From Arsenophonus sp052174135 (GTDB taxonomy: Bacteria > Pseudomonadota > Gammaproteobacteria > Enterobacterales > Enterobacteriaceae), in assembly GCA_052174135.1 (NCBI GenBank), contig JBQMRZ010000024.1:62001-126000 (forward strand): DNA of 64,000 nt, read 5' to 3'. This document shows positions 10,119-24,535 of the stretch, piece after piece (position 1 is the first letter of the stretch; each line of letters starts with the position of its first letter). The position numbers and the translations under genes were made by a program. The notes below the pieces were generated by a model. The model made no database searches. It worked only from the letters and a program-made list of their open reading frames with translations, and was not told the DNA's origin.

Positions 10119-10801
10119 TGAAAAACTTTCTAATTGCCCCTTCTGTTTTATCTGCAAATTTTGCATGCTTAGGTGAAGATACTCAAAAAGTAATTAAAGC
10201 TGGAGCTGATATTATCCATTTTGATGTCATGGATAATCATTATGTTCCGAATTTAACTTTTGGCCCAATGATATGTAAAGCATTGCGAGATTATGGTATT
10301 AAAGTACCATTTGATGTACATTTAATGATAAAATCAATAGATCGGATTATTCCTGATTTTGCTAAAGCCGGTGCAACTTATATTACTTTTCACGCTGAAG
10401 CAAGCGAACATATTGACCGTACATTGCAATTGATTAAAGATAATGGGTGTAAAGCTGGTTTAGCCTTTAATCCAGCTACACCATTAAATTATTTAGATTA
10501 CGTGATAGATAAATTAGATATTATTCTAATTATGTCAGTGAATCCTGGATTTAGCGGGCAATCTTTTATACCGCAAATTATAAATAAATTACGTAAAGTT
10601 CGGAGAATAATTGATAATTATGATTATGATATTCTCTTAGAAGTTGATGGTGGGATCAACATTAATAATATTATTAATGTTGCAAATGCAGGTGCTAATA
10701 CTTTTGTTGCGGGCTCTGCTATTTTTAATCAATTAAATTATAAAACTGTTATTGATGCTATGCGTAAAAAATTAAGTAAGAGAGTAATTAATAATATTTA
10801 A
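10118..10801 (+). CDS. rpe: ribulose-phosphate 3-epimerase
   Basis: Rpe interconverts ribulose 5-phosphate and xylulose 5-phosphate in the pentose phosphate pathway. The 227-residue TIM-barrel protein matches the family length (225 in E. coli). The family signatures HFDVMDNHYVPNLTFGP, PFDVHLMI, MSVNPGFSGQ and EVDGGI appear in order. The ATG overlaps the dam stop codon. In E. coli gph and trpS follow; here gph has been replaced by spacer. Confidence 0.97.
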   Translation: MKNFLIAPSVLSANFACLGEDTQKVIKAGADIIHFDVMDNHYVPNLTFGPMICKALRDYGIKVPFDVHLMIKSIDRIIPDFAKAGATYITFHAEASEHIDRTLQLIKDNGCKAGLAFNPATPLNYLDYVIDKLDIILIMSVNPGFSGQSFIPQIINKLRKVRRIIDNYDYDILLEVDGGININNIINVANAGANTFVAGSAIFNQLNYKTVIDAMRKKLSKRVINNI

Positions 10802-11438
10802 AAATTAATTCTTATTCATAAATTAAGTTATTTTATTTACCTTAATACATTATTGAAAGATGATTGAGCATTAAAATATCCTATCAGGTTATATGTTAGT
10901 TTTTATTAAAAACAAATACTTAATAGATTAAAAATTAATTATTTATAAAATCAGATAAATATATTAATGTTTACTTTATAGTGAAATAAATATTAATTTT
11001 TAATTTTACTAAAATTAAATAAAAATTAAAAGTATCATTAATTTTTTATTGAAATTTATATAACAATTAATATAAATTTGTATTTATATTTTTTTTAAAA
11101 ATAAATATTAATTGAAATAACAGATTATTTTCAAAAGAGTTACATTTTAAAAATATAAAATAATGTAGTTTTTTTAAAAACTATTAGTTATAATACAGGA
11201 TAAAAATACTTTAATTTTAGTATATTCAAATCTTATTCAAAAAAATATTTAGTTATTATTGTAATAATTTCAATAATTATGCTTTAAATATTAAAATCTT
11301 TTTTTTATTTTTTTCTTGTATGAGAATTTAATTTACGAATTTAATTATTATTAATTTACCATATTATATCAAGTAAAGTGAGTTTTATTAAGTTATTTTT
11401 TTTACGACTATCATATTTAATAATTTTGAATTTATAAC
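10802..11438. other. gene-free spacer between rpe and trpS
   Basis: No gene is visible in these 637 bp. E. coli has gph (about 0.75 kb) at this position in the same operon, so this is probably its eroded remnant. I see no readable fragment. Confidence 0.65.
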
Positions 11439-12491
11439 ATGAATACACCTATTATAAAACAAACCAATATTTATAAGAAACCTATTGTATTTAGTGGTGC
11501 TCAACCATCTGGAGAATTAACAATTGGGAATTATATTGGAGCATTGCTTCAATGGACTTATTTACAAGATAAATATGATTGTATTTATTGTATTGTCGAT
11601 CAACATGCAATTACAGTTTTTCAGGATCCAAAAAAATTAAGAAAATCCATACTTGATACATTAGCTTTATATTTAGCTTGCGGTATTGATCATGAAAAAA
11701 GTATTATTTTTGTTCAATCTCACGTCCCTCAACATACTCAACTAAGTTGGATACTTAATTGTTATACTTATTTTGGTGAATTAAGTCGTATGACACAATT
11801 TAAAAATAAATCACTCTTCCATAATAAAAATATTAATGCTGGATTATTTAATTATCCAGTATTAATGGCTGCTGATATTTTACTTTATCAGACAAACAAA
11901 GTTCCTGTTGGTATTGATCAAAAACAACATTTAGAATTAAGTCGAGATATTGCTCAGCGTTTTAATTCTATTTATGGCGAAGTATTTACTATACCTAATC
12001 CTTTTATTTTTGAAAAAGAAACTCGGGTCATGTCTTTACAAGAGCCTCAAAAAAAAATGTCAAAATCAGATGATAATCGTAATAATGTAATAACTTTATT
12101 AGAAAATCCTAAATTAATAGCTAAGAAAATAAAAATTGCTATTACTGACTCTGATCAACCACCACGAATTTATTATGATTCGGATAATAAACCAGGTATT
12201 TCTAATTTGATAGTTATTCTTTCTAATATAACCGGTAAATCTAGCTTAGAGATAGAAAAAGAATTTTCTAAAAAAATGTATAGCGACCTTAAAAATACTG
12301 TTACTGAAGTTGTTTTAAATGCATTAAAAAATATCCAAAGCCGTTTTAATGAATTTCGTAATAACAAAAAATTATTAAATGACATTATGTTTGATGGCGC
12401 TAATAAAGCAAAAATTCGTGCTCAACTAACTATTAATAAAGTTTATGAAGCTATTGGTTTTATTAAAAATATAAAAAATTATTTTTTATAA
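11439..12491 (+). CDS. trpS: tryptophanyl-tRNA synthetase
   Basis: TrpS charges tRNA-Trp. The 350-residue class I synthetase aligns with E. coli TrpS (334) from PIVFSGAQPSGELTIGNY (the GxxTIGN version of HIGH, residues 23-31) to KMSKS at 206-210. The ATG at 11439 adds about 13 residues before the conserved PIVFSG, and no later ATG could replace it. It is transcribed toward sodA and ends at a shared hairpin. Confidence 0.97.
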   Translation: MNTPIIKQTNIYKKPIVFSGAQPSGELTIGNYIGALLQWTYLQDKYDCIYCIVDQHAITVFQDPKKLRKSILDTLALYLACGIDHEKSIIFVQSHVPQHTQLSWILNCYTYFGELSRMTQFKNKSLFHNKNINAGLFNYPVLMAADILLYQTNKVPVGIDQKQHLELSRDIAQRFNSIYGEVFTIPNPFIFEKETRVMSLQEPQKKMSKSDDNRNNVITLLENPKLIAKKIKIAITDSDQPPRIYYDSDNKPGISNLIVILSNITGKSSLEIEKEFSKKMYSDLKNTVTEVVLNALKNIQSRFNEFRNNKKLLNDIMFDGANKAKIRAQLTINKVYEAIGFIKNIKNYFL

Positions 12492-12541
12492 TTGTAATAT
12501 ATATAAAGAGAGATAAATAAATTTTTTTATAAAATGTATAT

Positions 12542-12580
12542 AATTAAGATTTTTTAAACTTAGTTTAAAAAATCTTAATT
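12542..12580. terminator. bidirectional terminator between trpS and sodA
   Basis: Arms 12542-12559 and 12563-12580 are perfect 18-bp complements with a TTA loop. The stem contains A- and T-runs on either strand. It lies between two convergent genes, so it probably ends both transcripts. Confidence 0.8.
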
Positions 12581-12608
12581 TAAATATAAATAATTAAAAA
12601 ATTAAATA

Positions 12609-13235
12609 TTATTTTATTTTTTCTAAAAAACGTCTTGAAGCTTCATCCCAATTAACAACTGACCAAAAAGCTTTGATATAATCAGCACGACGATTTTCAT
12701 ATTTAAGATAATAAGCATGTTCCCAAATATCAAGTCCTAGAATAGGATAACCAGATACACCGGAAATAACTTTGCCCATCAATGGATTATCTTGATTAGC
12801 TGTTGAAACAATCTCAAGTTTTTGATCTGACCTCAAAATTAACCATATCCAACCAGAACCAAACAAAGTAATTGCCATCTTTTCAAATATTTCTTTAAAA
12901 TTATCAACAGTTATAAAATTATGTTCAATTGAATATTTTAATTCACCTTGTAATTCAGTACCTAATTTTAACCCATTCCAAAACATCCTATGATTAGCAT
13001 GACCACCTGCATTATTACGTAAAAAATTACGTTTATCAATAGATATTTTATCTAAATTTTGAATTAAATTATCTATGTCAAGTGCAGCAAGATCAAAAAA
13101 ATCTTTTAATGCATTATTGGTATTATTGAGATAAGTTTGATGATGTTTTGTATGATGGATTTTCATTGTTCTTTCATCAAAGTATGGTTCTAACGCACCA
13201 TATTTATATGGTAGGGAAGGTAATATATAACTCAT
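12609..13235 (-). CDS. sodA: superoxide dismutase (Mn type)
   Basis: SodA dismutates superoxide in the cytoplasm. The 208-residue protein aligns along its length with E. coli SodA (206). Metal ligands H27, H82, D169 and H173 are in place (IHHTKHH, GGHANH, LDIWEHAYY). The Gly and Gln in NNAGGHANH and STANQDNP are those typical of the Mn form. It converges on trpS. Together with gshA and gshB it indicates retained oxidative defence. Confidence 0.97.
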   Translation of the reverse strand: MSYILPSLPYKYGALEPYFDERTMKIHHTKHHQTYLNNTNNALKDFFDLAALDIDNLIQNLDKISIDKRNFLRNNAGGHANHRMFWNGLKLGTELQGELKYSIEHNFITVDNFKEIFEKMAITLFGSGWIWLILRSDQKLEIVSTANQDNPLMGKVISGVSGYPILGLDIWEHAYYLKYENRRADYIKAFWSVVNWDEASRRFLEKIK

Positions 13236-14354
13236 TGAATCAACCCCTGTTACTTAAGTGTGAAATAAATATTTTTAATCAACCCTTATTATTATAAGAT
13301 AAGGATTATTATAATTTTAATAAAGAATTTAACAATATATGAGATTAATGTTAAAAATTTTGTTTTTAATAAAATTCTTGAATTTACTTCAATAAATAAA
13401 ATTAATATCTATAATATTATCAATTATTATTTAAATACCTTGATTTATCTCTTTAAAATAAAAATTAAATAATTAATTAATCAGAAAACATTACATAAAA
13501 ATAAATTAAGATATTAATTTATTTTTAAGATAGTAACTTTAGCTTAAAAATAATTAAACTAAAATATTTTATTTTAAAATAATCTGTTGTCAGCTTATAA
13601 TAAAAATTATTTTTACATAAAAATTAAAAATAAAACTATAAAATATAATTATTAATGAAATAGTTAATTCACATCTCTTTTACTTCAAAATATTTATTTA
13701 ACTATCAAGTAAATATTAGTATTTTACCAATATCTTTTTTTGCTTAAAGTAATAAATTAAACAATTATAATTTATTGTAATCAGTGTTCATTAAATATTT
13801 TTATTTTAAATAATATACAATTAATAACATAAATTTTATGAATATAAAAAATTAAATATTTTTATTGATCTAATGAATTATTAAAAATTCTATATCAATG
13901 ATATTTTTATTTTTAAGGTATCATTGATAAGATAATTAATCCATTTAATAAATTAATTTTAATTATTTAAAGTATATTAAATTAATTTAAAAATTAAATA
14001 AATAACATTAAATAAATAAATTTTATTAAGATAATGAAAAAAATTTTTCTAATATAAAATTATATTTTATATGTAAAAACAATCTCTATATTAAATTTAA
14101 TTAATAATTTTAATAAACTAGCTTAATTAACAAGATGATAAATCAGAAATCCATTTTTATTATTAAATACCTATTCATATTAACTTAATATGAATATAAA
14201 TAAACTATTATATTTATTGATATTAAATAGTTTCTTATTAATATATCGTTATTTTATATTTACTTAATCACTGTAATATAAAGTTCATTAAATTAAATTT
14301 ATAAATAAACTAAAAAACTCTTATTCTTTAACTTAAAACATTTTTGGTGTTGTT
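13236..14354. other. gene-free spacer between sodA and the 23S 3' end
   Basis: This 1.1 kb lies directly downstream of 23S, where a 5S gene would normally be. I see no 5S, no tRNA and no protein gene. TATCAATGATA (13893-13903) and TATCATTGATA (13919-13929) form an 11-bp dyad. The first 20 bp next to the 23S belong to its processing stem. Confidence 0.75.

Positions 14355-14362
<8 letters not shown>
14336..14362 (-). promoter_or_regulatory. 23S processing stem, 3' arm
   Basis: The sequence flanking the 23S 3' end is complementary, apart from small differences, to that flanking the 5' end (17422-17447), including AAACATTTTTGG/CCAAAAATGTTT. This is the long stem normally cut by RNase III. It shows that the transcript extends at least to here. 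Confidence 0.75.
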
Positions 14363-17421
<3,059 letters not shown>

Positions 17422-17428
<7 letters not shown>

Positions 17429-17447
17429 TCACAACCCAAAAATGTTT
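17422..17447 (-). promoter_or_regulatory. 23S processing stem, 5' arm
   Basis: This pairs with 14336-14362 to bracket mature 23S rRNA. The AAACATTTTTGG core is conserved on both sides, so pre-rRNA processing has been kept under selection although nearly all surrounding spacer has decayed. Confidence 0.75.
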
Positions 17448-17678
17448 CAGTTTAGATAATACAAAATTATAACAGAGATCAGGTAATAAAATTATTTATT
17501 GAATTATATGTTTGTATTCACGACTATCTAGGAATTTTAACTTCAATTACATCATAAATTTTATAATACATGCTGATATCATTTATTTATATATCTAAAA
17601 ACATTTTAAGTTTGAATTTAAAAGTTTTTTTATTAACATTATAATAAAAATATATTTTATTTTTTTATCTTATTCCAA

Positions 17679-17692
17679 ATTGTTAAAGAACA
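17679..17692 (-). promoter_or_regulatory. boxA antitermination signal in the 16S-23S spacer
   Basis: The minus strand reads TGTTCTTTAACAAT, the enterobacterial boxA element bound by the Nus antitermination complex. A second copy is in the 16S leader at 19715-19728. Its position between tRNA-Ala and 23S is the usual one. Confidence 0.8.
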
Positions 17693-17763
17693 TTTATTTT
17701 TATCTAAATTTTATTGATAAATTATTCTGAATAATCTTTTATCTATTTGATTTTATAGTATGA

Positions 17764-17836
17764 TGGAGCTAAGCGGGGTCGAACCGCTGACCTCCTGCGT
17801 GCAAAGCAAGCGCTCTCCCAGTTGAGCTATAGCCCC
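17764..17836 (-). tRNA. alaT: tRNA-Ala (TGC)
   Basis: A 73-nt tRNA starts GGGGCTATAGCTCA and ends TAGCTCCA. The acceptor stem pairs with a single G-T wobble, the anticodon is TGC, and the T-loop GGTTCGACCC is standard. It sits in the rrn spacer between tRNA-Ile and 23S, the usual Ile-Ala spacer type. The CCA end is not encoded. Confidence 0.97.
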
Positions 17837-17904
17837 ATTAAAAATTATATTACTATTAAACCTTTTAATTAATTATATTTTTTAATAAAAAATATTAAAT
17901 TTAG

Positions 17905-17978
<74 letters not shown>

Positions 17979-18001
17979 AATGTATTCTCTATTCAATTTT
18001 T

Positions 18002-18023
18002 CAGACAATCTGTGTGAACACTC
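18002..18023 (-). promoter_or_regulatory. 16S processing stem, 3' arm
   Basis: The minus strand reads GAGTGTTCACACAGATTGTCTG. This complements the leader segment at 19689-19710 with two differences, forming the RNase III stem around 16S. The CAGACAATCT core is that of E. coli rrn leaders. Confidence 0.75.
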
Positions 18024-18042
18024 ACATTCCATCTCTTTATTG

Positions 18043-19587
<1,545 letters not shown>

Positions 19588-19988
19588 AAAAAGTTTGATG
19601 CTTAAAGAATTTTGACTGCTATTCATTATGAATAAACTGTTTTTTACTCCTTAAGACTTAATCTTCAAATTTTTGATGATGTCTTTGCGAGTGTCCACAA
19701 AGATTGTCTGATTAATTGTTAAAGAACATACGACCTGTACCGAAAAGCGATGTATATCATAGCACACTTTTATCTTAATTCATATTTATTTTTTACTTAT
19801 TATCTAATGGATAAATTATAATATAATTTATTATAAAGACTTTTCTTAAACTAACAAGTATTATTTATATTTTTTTTATACCTTCATTTATTATATTAAT
19901 TTTAGATTAACAACATCATTACTAAATTTTAGTAATATATTTAAAAAAAATTATATTTCTTTAAATAAAATCAATAATTTAATTTTAT
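19588..19988 (-). promoter_or_regulatory. rrn leader region
   Basis: These 400 bp between clpB and 16S hold the 16S leader. It contains the processing-stem arm GAGTGTCCACAAAGATTGTCTG on the plus strand at 19689-19710 and boxA (minus TGTTCTTTAACAAT) at 19715-19728. A possible -10 hexamer TATGAT lies at 19756-19761 on the minus strand, with no good -35. The rest toward clpB shows nothing. Confidence 0.7.
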
Positions 19989-22568
19989 TTATTGGTTAGC
20001 TACAATAATATCTTTATTAAGATTTAGGGTTAGAGTTATTTCTTTACCTGGTAATAATTTACCTGATAAAATCTGTTCAGCCAATTGATTTTCAATTTTT
20101 TGTTGAATTGTGCGCTTTAAAGGTCGTGCTCCAAATATAGGATCAAATCCAATTTCACCTAATTTTTCTAATGCATCTGATGTGATTTTTATTTTATAGC
20201 CCTGTTCTTCCATACGGTTATATAATCGTGATAATTGGATTTGCGCAATTTCTTTAATTTGTTTTTTATTAAGTGGATGAAATACAACGATTTCATCAAT
20301 GCGATTAATAAATTCAGGACGTAAACTACGACTAACAACTTCCATAACAATCCCTTTTATTTCATTATAATCCAAGCTATTAAAACGTTTTTGAATCAAA
20401 TCAGAGCCTAAATTTGAAGTCATAATAACAACTGTATTACGAAAGTCAACTGTTCTCCCTTGCCTATCAGTTAAACGTCCATCATCCAAAACTTGTAATA
20501 AAATATTAAAAATATCAGAATGTGCTTTTTCAATTTCATCAAGTAAAATAACAGAATAAGGATGATGTCGAATTGCTTCTGTCAAATAACCACCTTCTTC
20601 GTATCCAATATAACCAGGAGGTGCTCCAACTAGTCTAGAAACAGTATGTTTTTCAATAAACTCAGACATATCAATACGCACCATTGCATCGTCACGATCA
20701 AATAAAAAATTAGCTAATACTTTAGATAGTTCTGTTTTACCAACACCAGTAGGACCTAAGAATAAAAATGATCCAATAGGTCTATTTGGGTCTGATAAAC
20801 CAGCACGATTACGTCTGATCGCATTAGATACTGCACTAACACCTTCATTTTGTCCAATAACACGCTTATGTAAATCTTTTTCCATATGAAATAATTTTTT
20901 ACGTTCACCCTCTAACATTTTTGAAACAGGGATTCCTGTCCAGCGTGCTAATATTTCAGCAATCTCAGTATCAGTTACTTTATTACGTAGCAATTTTATG
21001 GTTTTATTTTCAATTTTTGTAGCGACTTCAAGTTGTTTTTCTAATTCAGGAATTTTACCATATTGTAATTCTGACATTTTAGCTAAATCATAAATACGCC
21101 TGGCTTGTTCTAAACTTATACGTGCGTTTTCTAATTTTGCTTTTATATTTTGCCTGTTAGTAAGCTCTGTTTTTTCAAATCTCCATTTTTTTTCTAACTC
21201 TGAATATTCTTGTTCTTTTTCTGTTAATTCTTTCTCTAATATTTCAAGTCGTTTTTTACTAGCTTCATCAGATTCTTTTTTTAGTGCCTGTTGTTCAAGT
21301 TTTAATTGAATAATTCGACGCTCTAAACGGTCAAGTACCTCTGGTTTGGAATCCATCTGCATCCGTAAACTAGCACCAGCTTCATCAATTAAATCTATCG
21401 CTTTATCAGGCAACATACGATCAGATATATAACGATTTGATAAATTAGCAGCAATAACAATAGCAGGATCAGTTATTTGTACATGATGATGTAGTTCATA
21501 GCGTTCTTTTAGTCCTCTTAATATTGCTATAGTATCTTCAACACTAGGTTCAGTCACATAAACTTTTTGAAAGCGACGTTCTAATGCTGCATCTTTTTCA
21601 ATATGATGACGATATTCATCAAGTGTTGTGGCACCAATACAATGTAATTCTCCTCGTGCTAGTGCTGGTTTTAACATATTACCAGCATCCATTGCACCTT
21701 CAGCCTTACCTGCACTAACCATAGTATGTAATTCATCGATAAATAGAATCATATTCCATTTTTGTTTATTTAAATCACTTAAAACTGCTTTTAAGCGTTC
21801 TTCAAACTCACCGCGATATTTTGCCCCAGCCAATAAGGCGCCTATATCTAAAGAGAGAACTCGTTTATTTTTTAAACCTTCAGGTACCTCATTATTAACA
21901 ATTCGTTGAGCAAGACCTTCAACAATTGCGGTTTTACCTACCCCAGGTTCACCAATTAAAACTGGATTATTTTTTGTTCGACGTTGAAGAACTTGTATTG
22001 TTCGACGAATCTCTTCATCACGACCAATAACAGGATCAAGTTTGTCTTGTTCGGCTTTTTCAGTTAAATCAATTGTGTATTTTTTAAGTGCTTGGCGTTG
22101 TTCTTCAGCACTTTGTTTATTAACACTTTCATTGCCACGCATTTGTTTTATTGCTTTTTCTATATTTGATCTACTCACCCCTATCATTTTAAATATATCT
22201 GTGAGTAAAGTTTTGGCATCAAAAATTGCTAGAAGAAATAGTTCAGAAGAAATAAATGTATCGTCGTACTGTCGTGCTAATTTATCACACAAATTTAAAT
22301 GCTGAATAAGATCACTTGATGGCTGAATATCGAAAGTAGTATTTTGAGTTTGTGGTAATTTATTAAGAATATCATTTAGTTTTTTGTTAAGTTGATTGAA
22401 ATTAGTTTCAATAGATGCCAATAAAGAACGCAAAATACCATTTTGATAATCCAATAACACAACAAGTAAATGCACTGGTTCAATAAATTGATTATTTTTT
22501 CTTATCGCTAAAGATTGAGCGTCAGTTAGTGCTTGTTGAAATTTATTGGTAAGACGATCCAAGTACAT
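19989..22568 (-). CDS. clpB: ATP-dependent disaggregase ClpB
   Basis: ClpB is a hexameric AAA+ chaperone that, with DnaK, pulls proteins out of aggregates in the cytoplasm. The 859-residue protein matches E. coli (857). It has the Clp N-domain, a first AAA module with GEPGVGKTA near residue 206, a long charged coiled-coil middle domain (about 410-530), and a second AAA module with GPTGVGKTE near 606. GGAGG stands 4 nt before the ATG at 22568. It lies upstream of the rrn operon exactly as in E. coli rrnG. I could not recognise a sigma-32 promoter. Confidence 0.98.
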   Translation of the reverse strand: MYLDRLTNKFQQALTDAQSLAIRKNNQFIEPVHLLVVLLDYQNGILRSLLASIETNFNQLNKKLNDILNKLPQTQNTTFDIQPSSDLIQHLNLCDKLARQYDDTFISSELFLLAIFDAKTLLTDIFKMIGVSRSNIEKAIKQMRGNESVNKQSAEEQRQALKKYTIDLTEKAEQDKLDPVIGRDEEIRRTIQVLQRRTKNNPVLIGEPGVGKTAIVEGLAQRIVNNEVPEGLKNKRVLSLDIGALLAGAKYRGEFEERLKAVLSDLNKQKWNMILFIDELHTMVSAGKAEGAMDAGNMLKPALARGELHCIGATTLDEYRHHIEKDAALERRFQKVYVTEPSVEDTIAILRGLKERYELHHHVQITDPAIVIAANLSNRYISDRMLPDKAIDLIDEAGASLRMQMDSKPEVLDRLERRIIQLKLEQQALKKESDEASKKRLEILEKELTEKEQEYSELEKKWRFEKTELTNRQNIKAKLENARISLEQARRIYDLAKMSELQYGKIPELEKQLEVATKIENKTIKLLRNKVTDTEIAEILARWTGIPVSKMLEGERKKLFHMEKDLHKRVIGQNEGVSAVSNAIRRNRAGLSDPNRPIGSFLFLGPTGVGKTELSKVLANFLFDRDDAMVRIDMSEFIEKHTVSRLVGAPPGYIGYEEGGYLTEAIRHHPYSVILLDEIEKAHSDIFNILLQVLDDGRLTDRQGRTVDFRNTVVIMTSNLGSDLIQKRFNSLDYNEIKGIVMEVVSRSLRPEFINRIDEIVVFHPLNKKQIKEIAQIQLSRLYNRMEEQGYKIKITSDALEKLGEIGFDPIFGARPLKRTIQQKIENQLAEQILSGKLLPGKEITLTLNLNKDIIVANQ

Positions 22569-23268
22569 AATACCTCCAAATAGAATTATAACTTTATTTA
22601 TATAAATTAAATAATGTTTTATTTTATGATATTTAAGTTGATTACCATAAAAACAACAATTAATATTAAGTTGGTGTTCACAATAAAAATATTTTTAATA
22701 AAATTAAATTAATGATACCATTCATTCGTTTACACAATAATACTTTAATAAAAAATAAATTGATTTACCTAGCTATAGATAAGTTTTACAAAAAGAAATT
22801 TTTAAATTTAATGGGATATAATTTTAAACACTTTAATGTATAAATATTAGCGAAACATTTACCAATTATCATAACTTTTAAAGTTTTAAGTTAATTCTGT
22901 ATTATACTCAGTAAAATTTCTCAGCTTACTATTTTTTCAAATTTTTCAAGAATCACAACAATAATCAACCCATAAACTAAACTATAATAGAAAAATTATT
23001 AATTTTAATTGTTTTATTACCACCCTGAAAAATTTAATCATATAAAACTGTTGATTACTAAGATATGTAAACAATTTATTTTCTGTTTTATTTATATTAT
23101 AAAATAAATAAGTTTGCTGCTATTATAATGATATTCTTGTATTTTTTTAAAATAACTATATACAGCATCTCTTTTTATAAATTACTATTGTTTTATTATT
23201 AAATTCGATAATACGCATTATATCTCATTGATTAAATTAACAATAATATTTTAATGAAACTTAATAAA

Positions 23269-23290
23269 AATAAAAATTGCAATTTTTATT
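23269..23290. repeat. 22-bp perfect palindrome
   Basis: AATAAAAATTG is followed directly by its reverse complement CAATTTTTATT. It lies about 130 nt past the rluD stop. As RNA it could form an 8-bp stem with a TTGCAA loop, so it may be a weak rluD terminator. Confidence 0.4.
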
Positions 23291-23353
23291 AGCCGACACA
23301 TATTTTTAAGTTAATACTTGTATAAAGTAATAAAATATTGATATAATTTTTTT

Positions 23354-23369
23354 TGTGATATAAATCACA
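23354..23369. promoter_or_regulatory. CRP-like palindrome
   Basis: TGTGATATAAATCACA matches the CRP consensus TGTGA-N6-TCACA at all ten positions. It lies about 50 bp past the rluD stop and some 790 bp upstream of clpB, not near a start codon. It may be a relic, or a chance match. Confidence 0.3.
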
Positions 23370-23418
23370 AGTTTTTTAAAATAAAGATAGCTTGAATACA
23401 TTATAAATAATTATTTAT

Positions 23419-24399
23419 TTAAAAATCCATTGTATCTTTATTCATAACTGCATCTTTTTTGAGTATATTAATTAGTATGACCATATCTTCAGGGATATTT
23501 ATTTTCCATTCCATTTCAATATTTGTACGGGGATGATACAAGCGTAACATCATGGCATAAAGCGCCTGACGATTAAAATTTTTTATAATTTTACAAAACT
23601 CTCCCGAGACATTTTTTAATTGATGTTGATAACAACCATAAAGTGGATCACCAACCAATGGATGTTTTATGTACGCCATGTGAACGCGAATTTGATGCAT
23701 TCTACCTGATTCTAATTGCAATCTAAGTCTAGTATGAGCGCGAAAATGCTCCATTATTTTATAATGCGTAATAGCTATCTTTCCAACTGCACAAACTGCC
23801 ATATGTGTTCGTTTAGTTGGATGACGAGCGATAGGTTTATCTATTGTACCATCAACTGTCATACGACCATTAACTATTGCTTCATATTCACGTGTAATTT
23901 TTCTTAAATGAAATGCTTTTATCAAATGAGCTTGAGCTGTTATTGTTTTTGCAATAACCATTAGTCCAATAGTATCTTTATCAAGTCGATGAACAATTCC
24001 TGCTCTTGGAATATTAATAATATTAGGATAATGGTATAAAAGTGCATTAAGTACTGTTCCATTTGGATTCCCTACACCGGGATGAACGACAAAATCACAA
24101 GGTTTATTAATTACAAGTATTTCATCATCCTCATAAATAATATTTAATGGAATATTTTGTGCGACTAAAAGTATATCTTCTTTTTTAATTAATACATTAA
24201 TGATAACTTGTTCATTGCCAAATACTTTTTTTTTCGGCCTATTTATAATTTTACCATTTACTTGTACTTTATTGTTTATAATCCATTTTTTTATTTGAGA
24301 ACGAGAATAATCAAGAAATAATCCAGCGATTGCTTGATCTAAACGCTGACCAAGTTGTGACTTTAAGATTTTAGACTGAAGTTGTAATTGTTGAGACAT
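23419..24399 (-). CDS. rluD: 23S rRNA pseudouridine synthase RluD
   Basis: RluD makes the pseudouridines of helix 69 in 23S rRNA, needed for normal ribosome assembly and termination. The 326-residue protein has exactly the E. coli length. An S4-type RNA-binding domain covers about residues 18-80. The catalytic motif HRLDKDT is at 137-143 with Asp 140. The gene is divergent from bamD with 136 bp between, as in E. coli. Confidence 0.97.
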   Translation of the reverse strand: MSQQLQLQSKILKSQLGQRLDQAIAGLFLDYSRSQIKKWIINNKVQVNGKIINRPKKKVFGNEQVIINVLIKKEDILLVAQNIPLNIIYEDDEILVINKPCDFVVHPGVGNPNGTVLNALLYHYPNIINIPRAGIVHRLDKDTIGLMVIAKTITAQAHLIKAFHLRKITREYEAIVNGRMTVDGTIDKPIARHPTKRTHMAVCAVGKIAITHYKIMEHFRAHTRLRLQLESGRMHQIRVHMAYIKHPLVGDPLYGCYQHQLKNVSGEFCKIIKNFNRQALYAMMLRLYHPRTNIEMEWKINIPEDMVILINILKKDAVMNKDTMDF

Positions 24400-24535
24400 A
24401 AAATTATCTATAGTAAAATTTATATTTTAATGATAAATAGCATTTTAATTAAAATATATTTTACTATAAATAATGCTCTATTATTATGAAGATTTATAAA
24501 AATAAAGATTTAAAAATATTTAAAGGAAATAACTA

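Larger units (their letters stand above)
22569..23418. other. gene-free spacer between clpB and rluD
   Basis: In E. coli pgeF (yfiH, about 0.73 kb) lies between rluD and clpB; here 850 bp of AT-rich sequence take its place. It contains a CRP-like palindrome (23354-23369) and a 22-bp perfect palindrome (23269-23290). I see no readable remnant of pgeF. Confidence 0.7.
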
